A stretch of 64,000 bases of DNA from an uncultured Desulfobacter sp. (GCF_963666675.1 NZ_OY762929.1:5800001-5864000), one strand, 5' to 3'. Positions 8,801 to 17,462 are shown, counted from the stretch's first letter. Notes: a model not told the origin generated them from the letters alone. Translations and numbers: made by a program.

Positions 8801-11138
8801 CATAGACAATCCTGACGCTCCCGCTCAACTCCTCATATTCAATTTCCTGCACCGGGACCACAACTTTGGCCCCATTATTAAGCTCGGATACGATTGATAG
8901 AATGGTGGAATATCCAAGATGGCCGTCTGTTTGATCGTCCAGATCGGCAATATATTCATTCCTGGTTAAAATAAAATCATCAATTATCACCGGGCCATTA
9001 TCTGAAGTAACATCGATTCTATTGGCTTCCGGAAAATTTAAGGATACAACAATAGGCGTTGTACCTATGGTCAGGGGGTCTGTTTCAACAAAAGGGGAGG
9101 TTGCTCCATCTTTATACAGTTTAAAGACTACATTATTATTATCATTGATTGCAGAAGTCATTCGTACGCTTGCTAAACTGAATTTCGTTCCTCTCAAAAT
9201 TCTGCCGAGCCCACTGTAAATCAGGCCGTATCGCCCTGTTACTGCGCCATTGTATACACCAAGATAGTTTGGTGTGACTGTTGAATCAACTCGATACATT
9301 GACCAGTCAAAACCGGCATATACATTATCAATCAGATCGTCTTCATCCGAAGCGGAGATGGTTTCGAAATCCAATGTAATAGATTGTGTTTCTTCAATGA
9401 TATCGTTCTTAGTCAGTGTCACTACATAGTTATCTGATGTTCCTTTGGCGAATTCTTCATTAACAACCATAATGCCTTTGATGGTGCTGGCTCCCGGCGT
9501 GTCCATCCAGTCCTCAAATATTTTGCCCTCATCATAAGAAGCCCCGAACATATACAGCCGCCTGCACAGTTCATTTAAAGGATCATCCCAACTTGAATTT
9601 GCAGTTGAAATTTTTTGAAGACCTTTGTCCCATTTTTGGAAGCCACTGTATGTCTGCTGATCTATATTCCATTGGGGATGATAGTAGAATTTTGATTCAG
9701 AAGCTGTTTCTATAGGGTTGTCAGTAGAATTCGGCTTTGTAAAGACAAATGTCGGGGCCAGTCCCCAAACGATTTTGCCATAAAGGAGATCTGCCGTCCT
9801 TTCGGCATTCTCATACAGCCTGGTTAAATATGTATCCACCAGAATACCGCCCATCAATCTGAGGTATTCTTCATGTGTGGAAGTGTCGAGAACCAGACTC
9901 ATATCCACAGACTGAAGCTCTTTTTTCATATTTTCGATGGTTTTAACGGAAGCCGCAAGAGGATCAAATCCCATCTGGATAAAAGTGCCTGCAATTCGGT
10001 CAGGACGTTTTTTGGCAGCGTTTCCTCGTACTTGGAAGGTCAGAGAAAAGTATTCCCCGGTGTCTATTGATGGATCGGAATCGTCACCACCGCACACTTC
10101 ATCGTTATCTATTTTGAGGATCGGCTTCATTGTTGAACCGGATATTTTCCAGCCCAAGTAGAATTTTTTACCCACAATTTCAGGCAGCAAAACTCTGTAA
10201 GTCAGCAGATTCCCACCGCTGGTTTTATCTATCGATAAATCTACGTATTGTCTGTCATCATCTGAAACTCCAGAAAATTCAGTGCCTGGAGTTATGTTTA
10301 TTTTGGTTGGATAGGACCGGGGCAGAATGGACCCTGTATTCTTGTTAAAAATTTCTTTAAAGGGAATATCTTTTAAAGTTTTTCCCGGATCATCTGATGA
10401 CAGATAGTTCTGTAACTTTTGTTCGTATCCTTCTATGGCTGATTCGTATTTGATCTCTGACAGGTATTGATCAAAATTAAAGTTCAATTCAGAATCCGGA
10501 TCAGGGTCTAACTGGCCGGTTGTAGATCCGTCCTGATTTAAAGGGAAAAGGTCTTTCCCTTCGACAAGCTCTGCTTGCTTCATCCAGGGAATAAGTGTAA
10601 CCCAACCTTTTTGGTTGCCTTCAGCAAGACCGTATGGATTATCCAGATCCAGCCATGCAATAACATAAACACGATCAATGTCTGTGCCTAAATCTGAAGG
10701 TGGATGATGAACATATCTTGCGTGGATACCTGATATTCTAAGCAGTGCAATCAATAAAGAAGACTGATCCCAGGTGTTGCCTATACGATTTAAATAGGCC
10801 CCTCTGGCTCCTAATCTTGAATGATGGTAAAAGTAATATCCGCTATTGTTATAAAGGAATTGTGGGAAATAGATATTCTCATGGACCCAATTGTAAATTT
10901 TAACCGGGTCATTATCCAGGCTTTCAGCAAGGGCTACCAGTTCATCGTTATCATCAGGTATAACGTTTCCGGGATTTTCCGGATCGTCCTTCACCGCCCA
11001 CTCACATTCCATGGTCTGGGCAAGGTCATCGTCCGTTGGGGGATCAAAACTTGCAAAAACGGGTACTATGTATAATGCTGTAGTCAATAATGCCAAAATG
11101 ACGGCTTTAAAGATTCGCATACTTCTTGAATGTTTCAT
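2823..11138 (-). CDS. Giant RHS-repeat polymorphic toxin with transglutaminase-like N-terminus
   Basis: A protein of 2771 residues. Residues 1 to about 30 are a signal peptide (ILALLTTALYIVPVFAS). Residues 60-200 resemble a transglutaminase core (NTWDQSSLLIALLRISGIHARYV...GWVTLIPW), but the usual catalytic Cys and His positions hold Thr and Ile. A long beta-rich region follows. An RHS-type entry domain starts near residue 860 (GDPVDMVTGEFY, GYGWTWNHGERI). Several dozen YD repeats run to about residue 2480. The core ends with GRFMQRDPAGYVDGLNLYTY and PLRFTDPDGL. The last 225 residues are the toxin tip, with GHQSHHGVN and a DHNATRGVFNRLRTEF helix, most like HNH/EndoVII nucleases with an SHH signature. 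AAGGGGA precedes the ATG. The upstream secreted protein lies 57 bp away on the same strand. A secreted contact-dependent nuclease toxin is the likely role. Confidence 0.85.
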   Translation of the reverse strand: MKHSRSMRIFKAVILALLTTALYIVPVFASFDPPTDDDLAQTMECEWAVKDDPENPGNVIPDDNDELVALAESLDNDPVKIYNWVHENIYFPQFLYNNSGYYFYHHSRLGARGAYLNRIGNTWDQSSLLIALLRISGIHARYVHHPPSDLGTDIDRVYVIAWLDLDNPYGLAEGNQKGWVTLIPWMKQAELVEGKDLFPLNQDGSTTGQLDPDPDSELNFNFDQYLSEIKYESAIEGYEQKLQNYLSSDDPGKTLKDIPFKEIFNKNTGSILPRSYPTKINITPGTEFSGVSDDDRQYVDLSIDKTSGGNLLTYRVLLPEIVGKKFYLGWKISGSTMKPILKIDNDEVCGGDDSDPSIDTGEYFSLTFQVRGNAAKKRPDRIAGTFIQMGFDPLAASVKTIENMKKELQSVDMSLVLDTSTHEEYLRLMGGILVDTYLTRLYENAERTADLLYGKIVWGLAPTFVFTKPNSTDNPIETASESKFYYHPQWNIDQQTYSGFQKWDKGLQKISTANSSWDDPLNELCRRLYMFGASYDEGKIFEDWMDTPGASTIKGIMVVNEEFAKGTSDNYVVTLTKNDIIEETQSITLDFETISASDEDDLIDNVYAGFDWSMYRVDSTVTPNYLGVYNGAVTGRYGLIYSGLGRILRGTKFSLASVRMTSAINDNNNVVFKLYKDGATSPFVETDPLTIGTTPIVVSLNFPEANRIDVTSDNGPVIIDDFILTRNEYIADLDDQTDGHLGYSTILSIVSELNNGAKVVVPVQEIEYEELSGSVRIVYGAEGYGDTYAFGMYNGGSSSPNTDTDETYVDFSDIGDLSLYTDILSDTTQTDWFDTYALETDETSSTYTILQKTKETINAAKTLIGDPVDMVTGEFYAEEKPDITVKSRGLGLSVTRKYKSQTIYNGPFGYGWTWNHGERILPVTGGDVKYYNNEADALEITSNGDTSYTYPAGSQFILTMDAGQYIITQNLTRQKSYFSDQGYLIKKEDRFGNTLLYEYGDTDHPTLISKITDELGRSISFTYNTSGKVTTVTGKTGEADSGRSCSYKYSEKVVDTDDGLGDDLIEFHGLDYEIDPEDGSDNATKYQYLSNQENAYLDHNMVLYTMPGGDTLEIGYYKNDQVAYHTNAEDETFNFFYSRLNRYSETWNEEGYYRKVFFNDANDVIRIANEDGTIETMVYDGHHNKTHHTDGNGYTTEFQYYPDGTPAEDQEAFEKQRNLCVKTNSMGHTWHYKYDDAEHPYSVTQSEDPVGRITTFEYYDETDGNLDGSLHKKIQAQGYAFNGDGDLAVDETATGFETVYDYDDYGNITQITDTNGNSEIFAYDTDALHLLSTTDKNGHQTSFDYYLSGNTENQPPDLLKSKTVTVGGTDLTTTFEYNAVGQKTKETDPLSQTTTYEYNTDGKLVKTTLPNGAEKKLDYYKARDVVAGAQVKEAIDPLSQSELFTYDAIGKLTSKTDKNGNTTSYKYDPMGRLAQTTDALGNVTQYQYDGNGNKTAVTDALGNTSIYIYDAANRLIEEAVPCGLEDSDTSVIRKTYTYYDDGKLESVTTDISDADHEDITVFYEYDQLGHLFQKTDGYNSSDPQATAYRYDASGNLTGIINPLGDRQAFVYDGNGNKTAEQYYDTGNELLEETLYHYDERNLLTHIIDPLGDVTVLVYDAAGRKISQTQGLDTDLVETVWEYDTVGNIVKETDPLGRLTRYSYDLNSHKIKLVGAAGETTTFGYDPNGNQVSTTYPDKTVTRTYYDAVNRKIGTEDELGNLQYFEYDEVSNLILHTDARGNSTTFQYDQAGRMFRTIDALGNTTETEFDETGRVLATTNARGIETQHRYDVHGNLLGTTIAPSSSEPVITEYEYDENNRRIFEIRSLKVSDTETRALKTQFVYDDRGLMTTRIEGQYTETPQSYGFEYNAGRQLVQTTDPNGNITKYFYDTLGRKIAQTQADGMIEYYWEYDVAGNVILEQMPEGELTIKGYDNLNRLILMVQGDDRKEFAYDSRGRLIREVNFNGDITQYTYDLVGRLDSRTSAAGITGEAATSTFSYDENGNLLSVLNPLENTLTYEYDVLNRKIKEADADGSFQQFTYDGNGNIETITRQDSSLVTFVYDDLDRKIEVRLGSGSVLQQQFEYDTLSRLKLAEDFNQGAATHLVIFSYDDFDRLETELQDSAYLVTSQYDKNGNKETLTYPSGKTVQKNYDGNNNLSAVYDGVDQIARLEYDRNRQLIFGVYGNNTTLSVEYDNRGREMYRAYSTPGTNELFRVDKSYDGQSNVATRDTDFNGASLAEAFDYDHHDRLTGQDKDSAAFAAWQYDLNGNWKYTDQNGLSEPRTVTSDNEYNTIDSTVVSYDDRGNMTFDGTNDYTYDWANRLTQVSSDGEVLASYTYDALNRRVTRTVGTVVTTFVYDSQSVIEEYTASSLERIFIYADTLDDPVLVEVNGQDYYYLKDSQHSVKAILDAGAALVESYNYNPFGLMMISDDQGTDITTTGSTIGNPFGYTGRRWDNDSGLWYYRNRMYSASLGRFMQRDPAGYVDGLNLYTYVLNNPLRFTDPDGLVARAAGNYAVDSIYAANNMINENLIFPVLNSAAYTLGQVGTGWDLILDTVTPTIAEEREFAAASVTPTVPFDDMFFAGIAGLKKFPKVVDAVHDLVKTGDINTDIYLVGRHGDMPNPRPTGHQSHHGVNTVWMDVNIPGSKAIDAPAVLMPNSPDHNATRGVFNRLRTEFANRQGVKVKDLDWSKVSHGEAWRLAEEQFSVTNTPDKIIDQYFKEFNTYLEKLQ

Positions 11139-13172
11139 CTCATTCCCCTTATTGTGTCAGGATTTTTTTACAGCTCATTTCAAAGTGATCCGGTTTATTT
11201 TAATAGCGCTTCAAGGCATAGACCGGTGAGAAAAGGATCTTCAGCCCAACTGCCGTTAAGGTCCTGTTGCTCTTTAAGATATTCCACAGCGTTAGTTTTG
11301 TTGGTTTCCGGAAGCTCCAACCACAGTAAGGTAGCAGCTGTATCAAGAATCCCGTTGCCAAATGATCCATCGCCGTTACTATCCTGTGTTACAATAATCC
11401 AGTCATAGGAAAAATTTGTGGGAAGGCCGTTATACTCATCAATTAAAAGACAATATATGATACTTGAAACGTAGACACTCGCTTCCTGGCCTGCGACCCA
11501 ACCGAATTTGCGATCTTCCGAACTAAAATAAAAGCCATTGACGTCATTTATAAACCCAATGACAGTCTCATCAGCTAATGTCGTCCCTTGTGTAGCTTTC
11601 TTTAAAGCAGAGGCCCCGATTGCTGTACTGACGGGATCAGGACAATATCCTGGACGGGTTCCCCATCCAAACAAATATGTTGTGCCATTGTTTTCATTTA
11701 TATGTGCCTGCAAAATCAGCTTCGATACCCGATAATCAACATTCTGTCCGAAATCATAAAGTGTGTTGATTTGTCTGGCGAGGAAATCGTTGTTGTCGGC
11801 ATAATGGCCTTTTAAATAAAACAGCCCGCTCCTGATCGAGACATCGTCATCCCCTGCAGCTTTGAAAGCATTCAGGACCTGGCTTGTGGAAAGAATCTTG
11901 TTTTTTTCGTTTCCCCATGAACCCGACTGGTCCTGGTTTGCTTTTAACCATGCTTTTGCCCGCAAAATGGCTGTTTGCGTATTCGTTGTGGCTAAAAATC
12001 CAGCCGTTCCGACAGTAACTTCAACAAGCTCAGACAACGGCCCCTCAACTTCATCTAAGGTTTCTATGGTAATGCCGTACCAGTAGGTTGTTTCCGATAA
12101 AATGTCTGAATCGTCTTGATAGAGGTTTGTAGTATCCGAACCGGCTCTTAATTGAGACGGTGGAGCGATTTTGTTGTTAACGCAGTCCTCAAGAATTTTT
12201 TTATCAATGGCATTTACTGCTCGATAAATGTGATATTTTGCAGCCTGGGATACGGCGTCCCATGAAAGATGGTTCCAGGAGTTTGATGCCTCAAAACTGA
12301 CTGACAGATTACTGGCTGTAGGCAGGATTTGATCCAGGTAATAGATTTCGCTTTGTGTTGAACTGGTATTACCGGCTGTGTCTTCTGCATAAAACTGCAG
12401 GTTAGTGGTTTCTGATATTGTCAGGGCAGTAATATATACAGAGGTATTTGCCGTACCTTTATATGGCGGGTATCCGTCTGTGGAGTAATAAATGGTTGCT
12501 GTCTCGTTTGTTGTTAATTCTACGGTGACGGCCTCATTGTAATTGCCACCTTCATTATCGTTGGAGACATAAACATCTGGAGGATCACAGTCCAATGTAA
12601 ATTCAATCGGTTTTTCTGTCTTATTACCGGCATCATCAATGATGATAAGCGTAAAATAATAGGTCCGGCTTTCCGGTCTGTTAATTGTAAATATCAATGA
12701 ATAGCCGTTAAGAACGGCTTGATCCGTTATATCGACTCCATTTGCGTCAAAGAGGGCTACGGATTTTATGCCGGAGTCTGAATCTCTGAAATAAAACATC
12801 ATTTCAAAAGGCTGCTTTCCGGTTGGTATCAGTGTCGTCTCATCAGGCGGATATTGATTCTGGATCTCAGGAGGCGTGATGTCCGAATTTTTCGGGTCGG
12901 TTCCCTGAACATATTCATCATGATTTGAAATGCCGTCACCATCTGAGTCATCTGTTCCTGAAACCTGAGATACGGCATCATCAAAATACTTTAATTCCCA
13001 CCAGTCCGGCATACCGTCACCATCCGTATCCGTATCAGGCCGAACATTAAAGTTGACATTAGCGGTGCCGATATTGCCATCCTTATCGGCGATGCTGACA
13101 GTAATAACATTGTCATTATAGGGCAAAGCACTTGAAAGCTCGGCTGTTGCACCGGCTTCCGTAAGTGTAAAA

Positions 13173-14723
13173 CTCGGTGTTCGAGTTTTTTGAGGTTGAC
13201 ATAAAAATGTGCTAAAGAAGTTAATTTTTTGGTATGAACTTTTAAAAAAATTCATGATAGAGATGCTCCTCGAACGCCCGCTGCCCTTTATTGAAAACTA
13301 TCTTGAATGCATAAATCAAGAATTGATGAAAAAGAACCCCAATTATGTGCTATCCAAAAAGCAAAAACTGTGGCTAAGTTTTTGTTTAAGTGGTGTTTTG
13401 TTAACCAACAGTATTTGCTGGAAGCGATTTGAACGAATCAGTTTGGGGAAATTCCGTTTTTCAGCTCTTTCCTGGATGTTCCGAAATTCAAAAATCAGCT
13501 TCGATCACTTACTGCAGCAGAGTACGTGTAATATTTTGAAGCATTATGGCATCAAGGACGGGGCTCTTTGCTTAGATGATGTAGACCGTGCCCGATCAAA
13601 GTCCACAAAAAAAATATATAAAGTTCACAAGCTTAAAGATAAACTCACCGGTGGTTTTTTAGACGGACAATGCATTGTATTTTTATTTTTGGTAACACCA
13701 GTGGCCTCTTTTCCCGTGGGTTTTGAATTTTATCACCCGGACCCATTGTGGAAAGCTTGGAAAAAGAAAGATGACCGTCTTAAAAAAAAGAAGATACCTA
13801 AGAAAAAGCGACCCAAGGAGCCACAGAGGAACCCTGAATACCCAACGAAGGTTCAATTGGCTCTTGAGCTTTTGAACATATTTCATAAAAAACATCCGGA
13901 CATTAAAATCAAAGCAATTTTGGCAGATGGTCTTTATGGACACGCTGAATTTGTTGATGGTAGTTCCCTCATCTTTGGTAATACTCAAACCATCACCAAA
14001 ATGAAGTATAATCAAAATGTACGGTTTAAAAACCGCATAATTTCAGTACAAAAGTTTTTTGAATCTTATCCTCTGATATCTCAAAAGGTATCGGTTCGAG
14101 GTAAAGAAGATATTGAAATTTTTATCTCATCGGCTCGCCTGTATGTGCCGTCTCACAATGCCAAGCGTTTTGTGATCGCCATGCAGTATCCTGATGAGAA
14201 AAAACCACGTTATTTGTTAGCCTCTGACTTGAGTTGGAGAACATTGGATATTGTTCAAGCATACTTCTTCCGCTGGTTGATAGAGGTTTTCTTTGAGGAC
14301 TGGAAAGGTCATGAAGGATGGGGCAAGCTGACCAAGCATACAGGCGAAGATGGATCTCGGAGTTCCTTGATCCTGAGCCTGCTGTTAGATCATGCATTGT
14401 TCTTCCATCATCACCAGAAAGCCCGCCTGGAAAACAAACTTCCTGCATGGAGTGTGGGAAGCCTATCCCAGCGGATTCATACAGAAGCCTTAGTTCAATT
14501 TGTCCAGGATTTCTGTGGAAACGAAATCAATGAACAGAAGCTTGATAAGTTAAAAGAACGCATTGATAATATTATTCCTTTCAATCCTTCTACAAAACAT
14601 ATGAGCAGCCGTACTTTTCCTCAAATGAAGCCATCTCCATCTTTGGTGCGCTTCCAAAAAAAAGTAGCCTGATTCTAATCAAGGATTGTTTGGCAGTCAA
14701 ATTTAAAAAACTCGAACATCGAG
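13173..14723 (+). mobile_element. IS4-superfamily insertion sequence, 1551 bp
   Basis: The 28-bp terminal inverted repeats are at 13173-13200 and 14696-14723, with 4 mismatches. Both ends begin CTCG(G/A)TGTTCGAG followed by six T. The element is flanked by a 5-bp target duplication, TAAAA (13168-13172 and 14724-14728). It carries one transposase gene. Its removal restores the host frame, so the insertion is recent. Confidence 0.93.
13254..14672 (+). CDS. IS4-superfamily DDE transposase
   Basis: About 472 residues from the ATG at 13254; a GTG at 13209 in the same frame would add 15. DDE motifs are visible: CLDDVDRARSKSTKK (first Asp), IKAILADGLYG (second Asp), and YFFRWLIEVFFEDWK, an exact Y-2-R-3-E-6-K signature of the IS4 superfamily. 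A Lys-rich insertion (KKKDDRLKKKKIPKKK) lies between the first two Asp blocks. The frame is intact and spans nearly the whole element, so it is probably active. Its right end encodes, on the opposite strand, the foreign tail fused to the truncated host protein. Confidence 0.92.
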   Translation: MIEMLLERPLPFIENYLECINQELMKKNPNYVLSKKQKLWLSFCLSGVLLTNSICWKRFERISLGKFRFSALSWMFRNSKISFDHLLQQSTCNILKHYGIKDGALCLDDVDRARSKSTKKIYKVHKLKDKLTGGFLDGQCIVFLFLVTPVASFPVGFEFYHPDPLWKAWKKKDDRLKKKKIPKKKRPKEPQRNPEYPTKVQLALELLNIFHKKHPDIKIKAILADGLYGHAEFVDGSSLIFGNTQTITKMKYNQNVRFKNRIISVQKFFESYPLISQKVSVRGKEDIEIFISSARLYVPSHNAKRFVIAMQYPDEKKPRYLLASDLSWRTLDIVQAYFFRWLIEVFFEDWKGHEGWGKLTKHTGEDGSRSSLILSLLLDHALFFHHHQKARLENKLPAWSVGSLSQRIHTEALVQFVQDFCGNEINEQKLDKLKERIDNIIPFNPSTKHMSSRTFPQMKPSPSLVRFQKKVA

Positions 14724-15531
14724 TAAAATCAGGGGTGATATCAACGCCGTTGGTTGCTGTGGCAGTAAAAGAATCTGTATCTATCCCGGAGTCTTCATCA
14801 TTAAAACGGACTGTCACCGTTGGCGTGGTCTCTTTCAGCTCGGCGCTTTCTTCAGGTTGAGTGATTTCAATATCCGGAGAGAGAGTATCATCACCTGAAA
14901 ATACGCTGACCTTTACATGAAAGCTCCTTGCCTCCTGGTAGGCTTCGACTGGGATACTGATACTCCAGGAAAATGGTTCAGTCTCCTGATTTGGACCCAA
15001 AACAATCTGTTCCGGGGTTTCAACTGAATAAATCAAATAAGGCAGGCCGTCCGGTGTGTAACCACTTGCGTTGGTGAGTTCAAAAACAGGTTCTTCAGCC
15101 ACGGAAGGTGATATGAAATCTGTCCGGCCAAAAGCATTGGCAAATGTTTCCAGGTCGATGGTGTCTGGAGTTCCCGTTACTTTTGTGAAATTCACGATAT
15201 CCCTGCCGTCGACATTGGAATCTCCGTTTAACTCTACCGCACCAAGGGTATACAGAATCTTTTTGACAATGACTTTTATGGGATAGGTGAGATTTTCTGT
15301 CCCGATGTTTTTCAATTTGATTTCAATAATTCCGGTTTGTGCCTGGGCGTCATATGAGACAGGTCCTTTAACAAGTTGGATACTGCTATTTACGTTTGCC
15401 GCCATAGTGGGTATGGGCAATAAGAAAAGCCAGACACCCAATATGACGGAAGAAATCCAATATGCCTTAAACAATCCGATTATGATCGCATTCAACGACA
15501 CCTCTTTTCGGCACTCCATCAGGTCATTCAT

Positions 15532-15937
15532 TCTCAATCTCCGCTGGGTTGATACAATATTTTCATATTCAATAAGGACTATCGATAGCAGCAATGATCA
15601 TGCCTGATTTTCTAATAAAAAAAACATTAGAGTAAATTCAATATTTTCTTCACAAATGGGCAATAATCTTCTCGGTAAAAAATGTTATAATTTAGATAAT
15701 TTTTTTCTTAAAAGCTTTTCTTAGACTTTTGGTAAAAAGTTAAGACCCTCGAATATTTGTGCCGGAAAAATGAAAATCATATTAAATTTTGAAGTCTCAA
15801 AAAACGATCGTTTAATGATACTGTTTTAATGTATTCTTCCTTGAACAGGAAATTAGTACGTTTTAGATCTCAAATCCCGTCTCGAAAAACATAATCTCAT
15901 GTACCCATAAAATACTGGAGTTTATGAGAAAATTTAT
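15532..15937. other. AT-rich upstream region of the interrupted secreted protein
   Basis: No gene is supported here. The stretch is very AT-rich, with runs such as TAATAAAAAAAACATTAGAG and TTATAATTTAGATAATTTTTTT. It should contain the minus-strand promoter of the interrupted gene and RHS locus, but I could not pick one promoter over many AT-rich candidates. Confidence 0.5.
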
Positions 15938-16101
15938 AGAAACACTTAAATCTGGCTCAGTATCAGATAAATTCGGCCAGAAACATTTAATCCTGGCCCA
16001 GTAACGAATAAAGCTGGCCAAGATTGAACTGTAGAAACGATTAATTCAGGCCGAAAATTTTTATCAAATCAGGCCAGAGCGATTATGAAATCAGGTCGCT
16101 A
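15938..16101. repeat. Transposon end with seven about 20-bp binding-site-like repeats
   Basis: Seven imperfect direct repeats follow the pattern AAACGATTAAATCAGGCCAG: for example AAACACTTAAATCTGGCTCA, AAACATTTAATCCTGGCCCA and AAACGATTAATTCAGGCC. The block ends in GGTCGCTACA at 16101, so the terminus reads TGTAGC on the minus strand. Arrays of this kind beside a TGT...ACA terminus are typical of Tn7-, Tn5053- and Mu-like elements. The element interior to the left is gone. Confidence 0.65.
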
Positions 16102-16665
16102 CACCTGAGCCTTCATCGTTAAAATAATACATCATTTCAAAAGGCTGGCTTCCGGTAGGAATCAGTGTCGTCTCTGTCGGTGGATATTGATTCAGGATTT
16201 CCGGATCGGTGATGTCCGAGTTTGTGGGATCGGTGCCCTGTTCATATTCTTCTTGGTTTGTAATACCGTCGCCATCGAAATCATCGGTTCCCAGATAAGA
16301 CGTTGAATCGCCGAAATATTTTTCTTCCCACCAGTCAGGCAGGCCGTCATTATCAGAGTCCGTATCCGGCTGGACCTTGAAGTTGACCTGAGCGGTGCCG
16401 ATATTACCGTCCTTATCGGCGATGCTGACAGTAATAACATTGTCGTTATAGGGCAAATCACTTGAAAGTATGGCTGTTGCACCGGCTTCAGTGACTGTGA
16501 AATCGGAAGTAATATCAACATCATTGGTGGCTGTGGCAGTAAAAGAATCTTTATTGATCCCGGAATCTTCATCATTAAAACTAACTGTCACCGTCGGCGT
16601 ATTTTCTTTCAGCTCGGCGCTTTCTTCAGGTTGAGTGATTTCAATATCCGGAGAGAGAGTATCAG
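16102..16665 (-). pseudogene. Truncated second copy of the secreted calcium-binding protein
   Basis: The frame encodes about 185 residues closely similar to the middle of the interrupted protein: a FNDEDSGI module, DITSDFTVTEAGATAILSSDLP, then DTDSDNDGLPDWWEEKYF and the GTDPTNSDIT calcium-binding segment. It is cut on both sides. At 16101 it runs straight into a transposon terminus, which adds Val-Ala-Thr and a stop. At about 16665 similarity to the parent gene stops inside TATCA, where an ATPase tail begins. It lacks signal peptide and C-terminal toroid and cannot be functional. Either a tandem paralogue or a duplicated segment was left here. Confidence 0.8.
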
Positions 16666-16666
16666 A

Positions 16667-16890
16667 TTGGCATAAAACTAGTCACTGAAGATATCGTCAA
16701 GTCGGTGATTGCTAAGGATATTAATGATATTGAACCCAGGCTGATTCGATATGGCTTCAATGTTAAAAATTTGTCTGAAATGCTCAATGTAAAACCGTCA
16801 ATTATCAGATCATTTCTAAAAGGTAAATTGTCGGCCAGTCAGGGGCAAGAACTTCAGCGAGAAATGCTTGCTGTTGGGGTACCAATTTGA
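16667..16890 (+). pseudogene. C-terminal fragment of a transposition-type AAA ATPase
   Basis: The frame IGIKLVTEDIVKSVIAKDIN... runs for about 74 residues and ends in LQREMLAVGVPI with a stop. It has no start codon with a ribosome site and begins abruptly at the breakpoint with the calcium-binding fragment. The helical tail with NLSEMLNVKPSIIRSFLKGKLS looks like the end of a TniB/ExeA-type ATPase that assists a Mu/Tn5053-like transposase. Its position just inside a transposon end supports this. The family assignment is by impression, not by a diagnostic motif, because the Walker region is absent. Confidence 0.5.
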
Positions 16891-16917
16891 AAATTTGATG
16901 AAATTTTTTTTATGATT

Positions 16918-17085
16918 GTAGTAACGTATAAAGTGAGCCCGGTTTGAGTTATTCCGAGCCCGAATCAATTATTCCGAGCCTATTAACGTATAATGTGAGC
17001 CCAGATTACCTCGTAGTAACGTATAATCAGAGCCCAAAATTGGAATTATTCCGAGCCCTGGGCGTTTTTATTCCGAGCCGCTACA
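16918..17085. repeat. Second transposon end with seven repeats, terminus TGTAGC
   Basis: Two interleaved repeat types are seen: GTAGTAACGTATAAAGTGAGCC-like units (starting near 16918, 16982 and 17014) and TTATTCCGAGCC units (near 16949, 16968, 17045 and 17067). All share a GAGCC end. The block closes with GAGCCGCTACA at 17085. The terminus equals that of the block ending at 16101, but the internal repeats differ, so two related transposons are represented. Confidence 0.65.
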
Positions 17086-17093
17086 GTTAGCCA

Positions 17094-17462
17094 TTGGAAG
17101 TGATCATATATTCCCAAGCCGATAATTCACGAAAGGATATCCTGCTAAAGCAGATATCAACAAAATTTCACCCTGTCCCAATGATGGTCTTTGATATTAA
17201 GGGGCTTCTTCAACAATTGAAATTAAAAGTTTCAGGAGAGACGATCCTTGTTTTTTTAATTTCCTCTGAAATAGAGCTTGATGCGTTATTGGAAAACAAA
17301 ACCCGTTTTTTCAACATCAGGTTCATTATTTTACTTCCGGAAGGCCACGGCCATCTGGTTTCAAAAGCATTGGCGCTCAGGCCCAGATATTTAGGCTACA
17401 CGCCCAATGACTATACCGATATAGGCAACGTTTTAAAAAAAATAATAAAAAGACAAGGTTGA
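17094..17462 (+). CDS. Hypothetical protein, receiver-like fold
   Basis: A protein of up to 122 residues, alternating hydrophobic strands and helices (EVIIYSQAD, MVFDIKGLL, TILVFLISS, IRFIILLPEG) that resembles a response-regulator receiver domain. The acidic pocket and phosphoacceptor Asp are not evident, so it would be a degenerate receiver if related. The frame opens with TTG at 17094, 9 bp after a transposon terminus, with no ribosome site; a GTG at 17100 is an alternative. The transposon probably removed the original promoter and perhaps the first codons. A chemoreceptor gene begins 22 bp downstream, so the two were probably an operon. Confidence 0.5.
   Translation: MEVIIYSQADNSRKDILLKQISTKFHPVPMMVFDIKGLLQQLKLKVSGETILVFLISSEIELDALLENKTRFFNIRFIILLPEGHGHLVSKALALRPRYLGYTPNDYTDIGNVLKKIIKRQG

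Larger units (their letters stand above)
11195..15531 (-). pseudogene. Secreted calcium-binding/FN3/toroid protein split by an IS
   Basis: The N-terminal part (15531-14724) and C-terminal part (13167-11195) join into one frame of 926 codons once the IS and one TAAAA copy are removed. The ATG at 15531 has GGAG 7 nt upstream. Features in order: signal peptide (SVILGVWLFLLPIPTMAA); a dockerin/EF-hand-like segment (NGDSNVDGRDIVNF); two DEDSGI/DSDSGI Ig-like modules; an acidic calcium-binding DTDGDGMPDWW...DSDGDGISN region (thrombospondin type 3-like); a chitobiase-type module (ATIYYSTDGYPPYKG); a fibronectin III-like module; and about 250 residues with QDQSGSWGN and QQDLNGSWAEDPF repeats, an alpha/alpha-toroid of the squalene cyclase/prenyltransferase type. 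It precedes the RHS gene on the same strand, so it may be an accessory surface protein. The insertion makes it non-functional now. Confidence 0.85.

Noticed and set aside
15938..17085. CRISPR array
   Set aside because: The repeats are about 20 bp, imperfect, unevenly spaced and closed by a transposon-type terminus, with no spacers of equal length.
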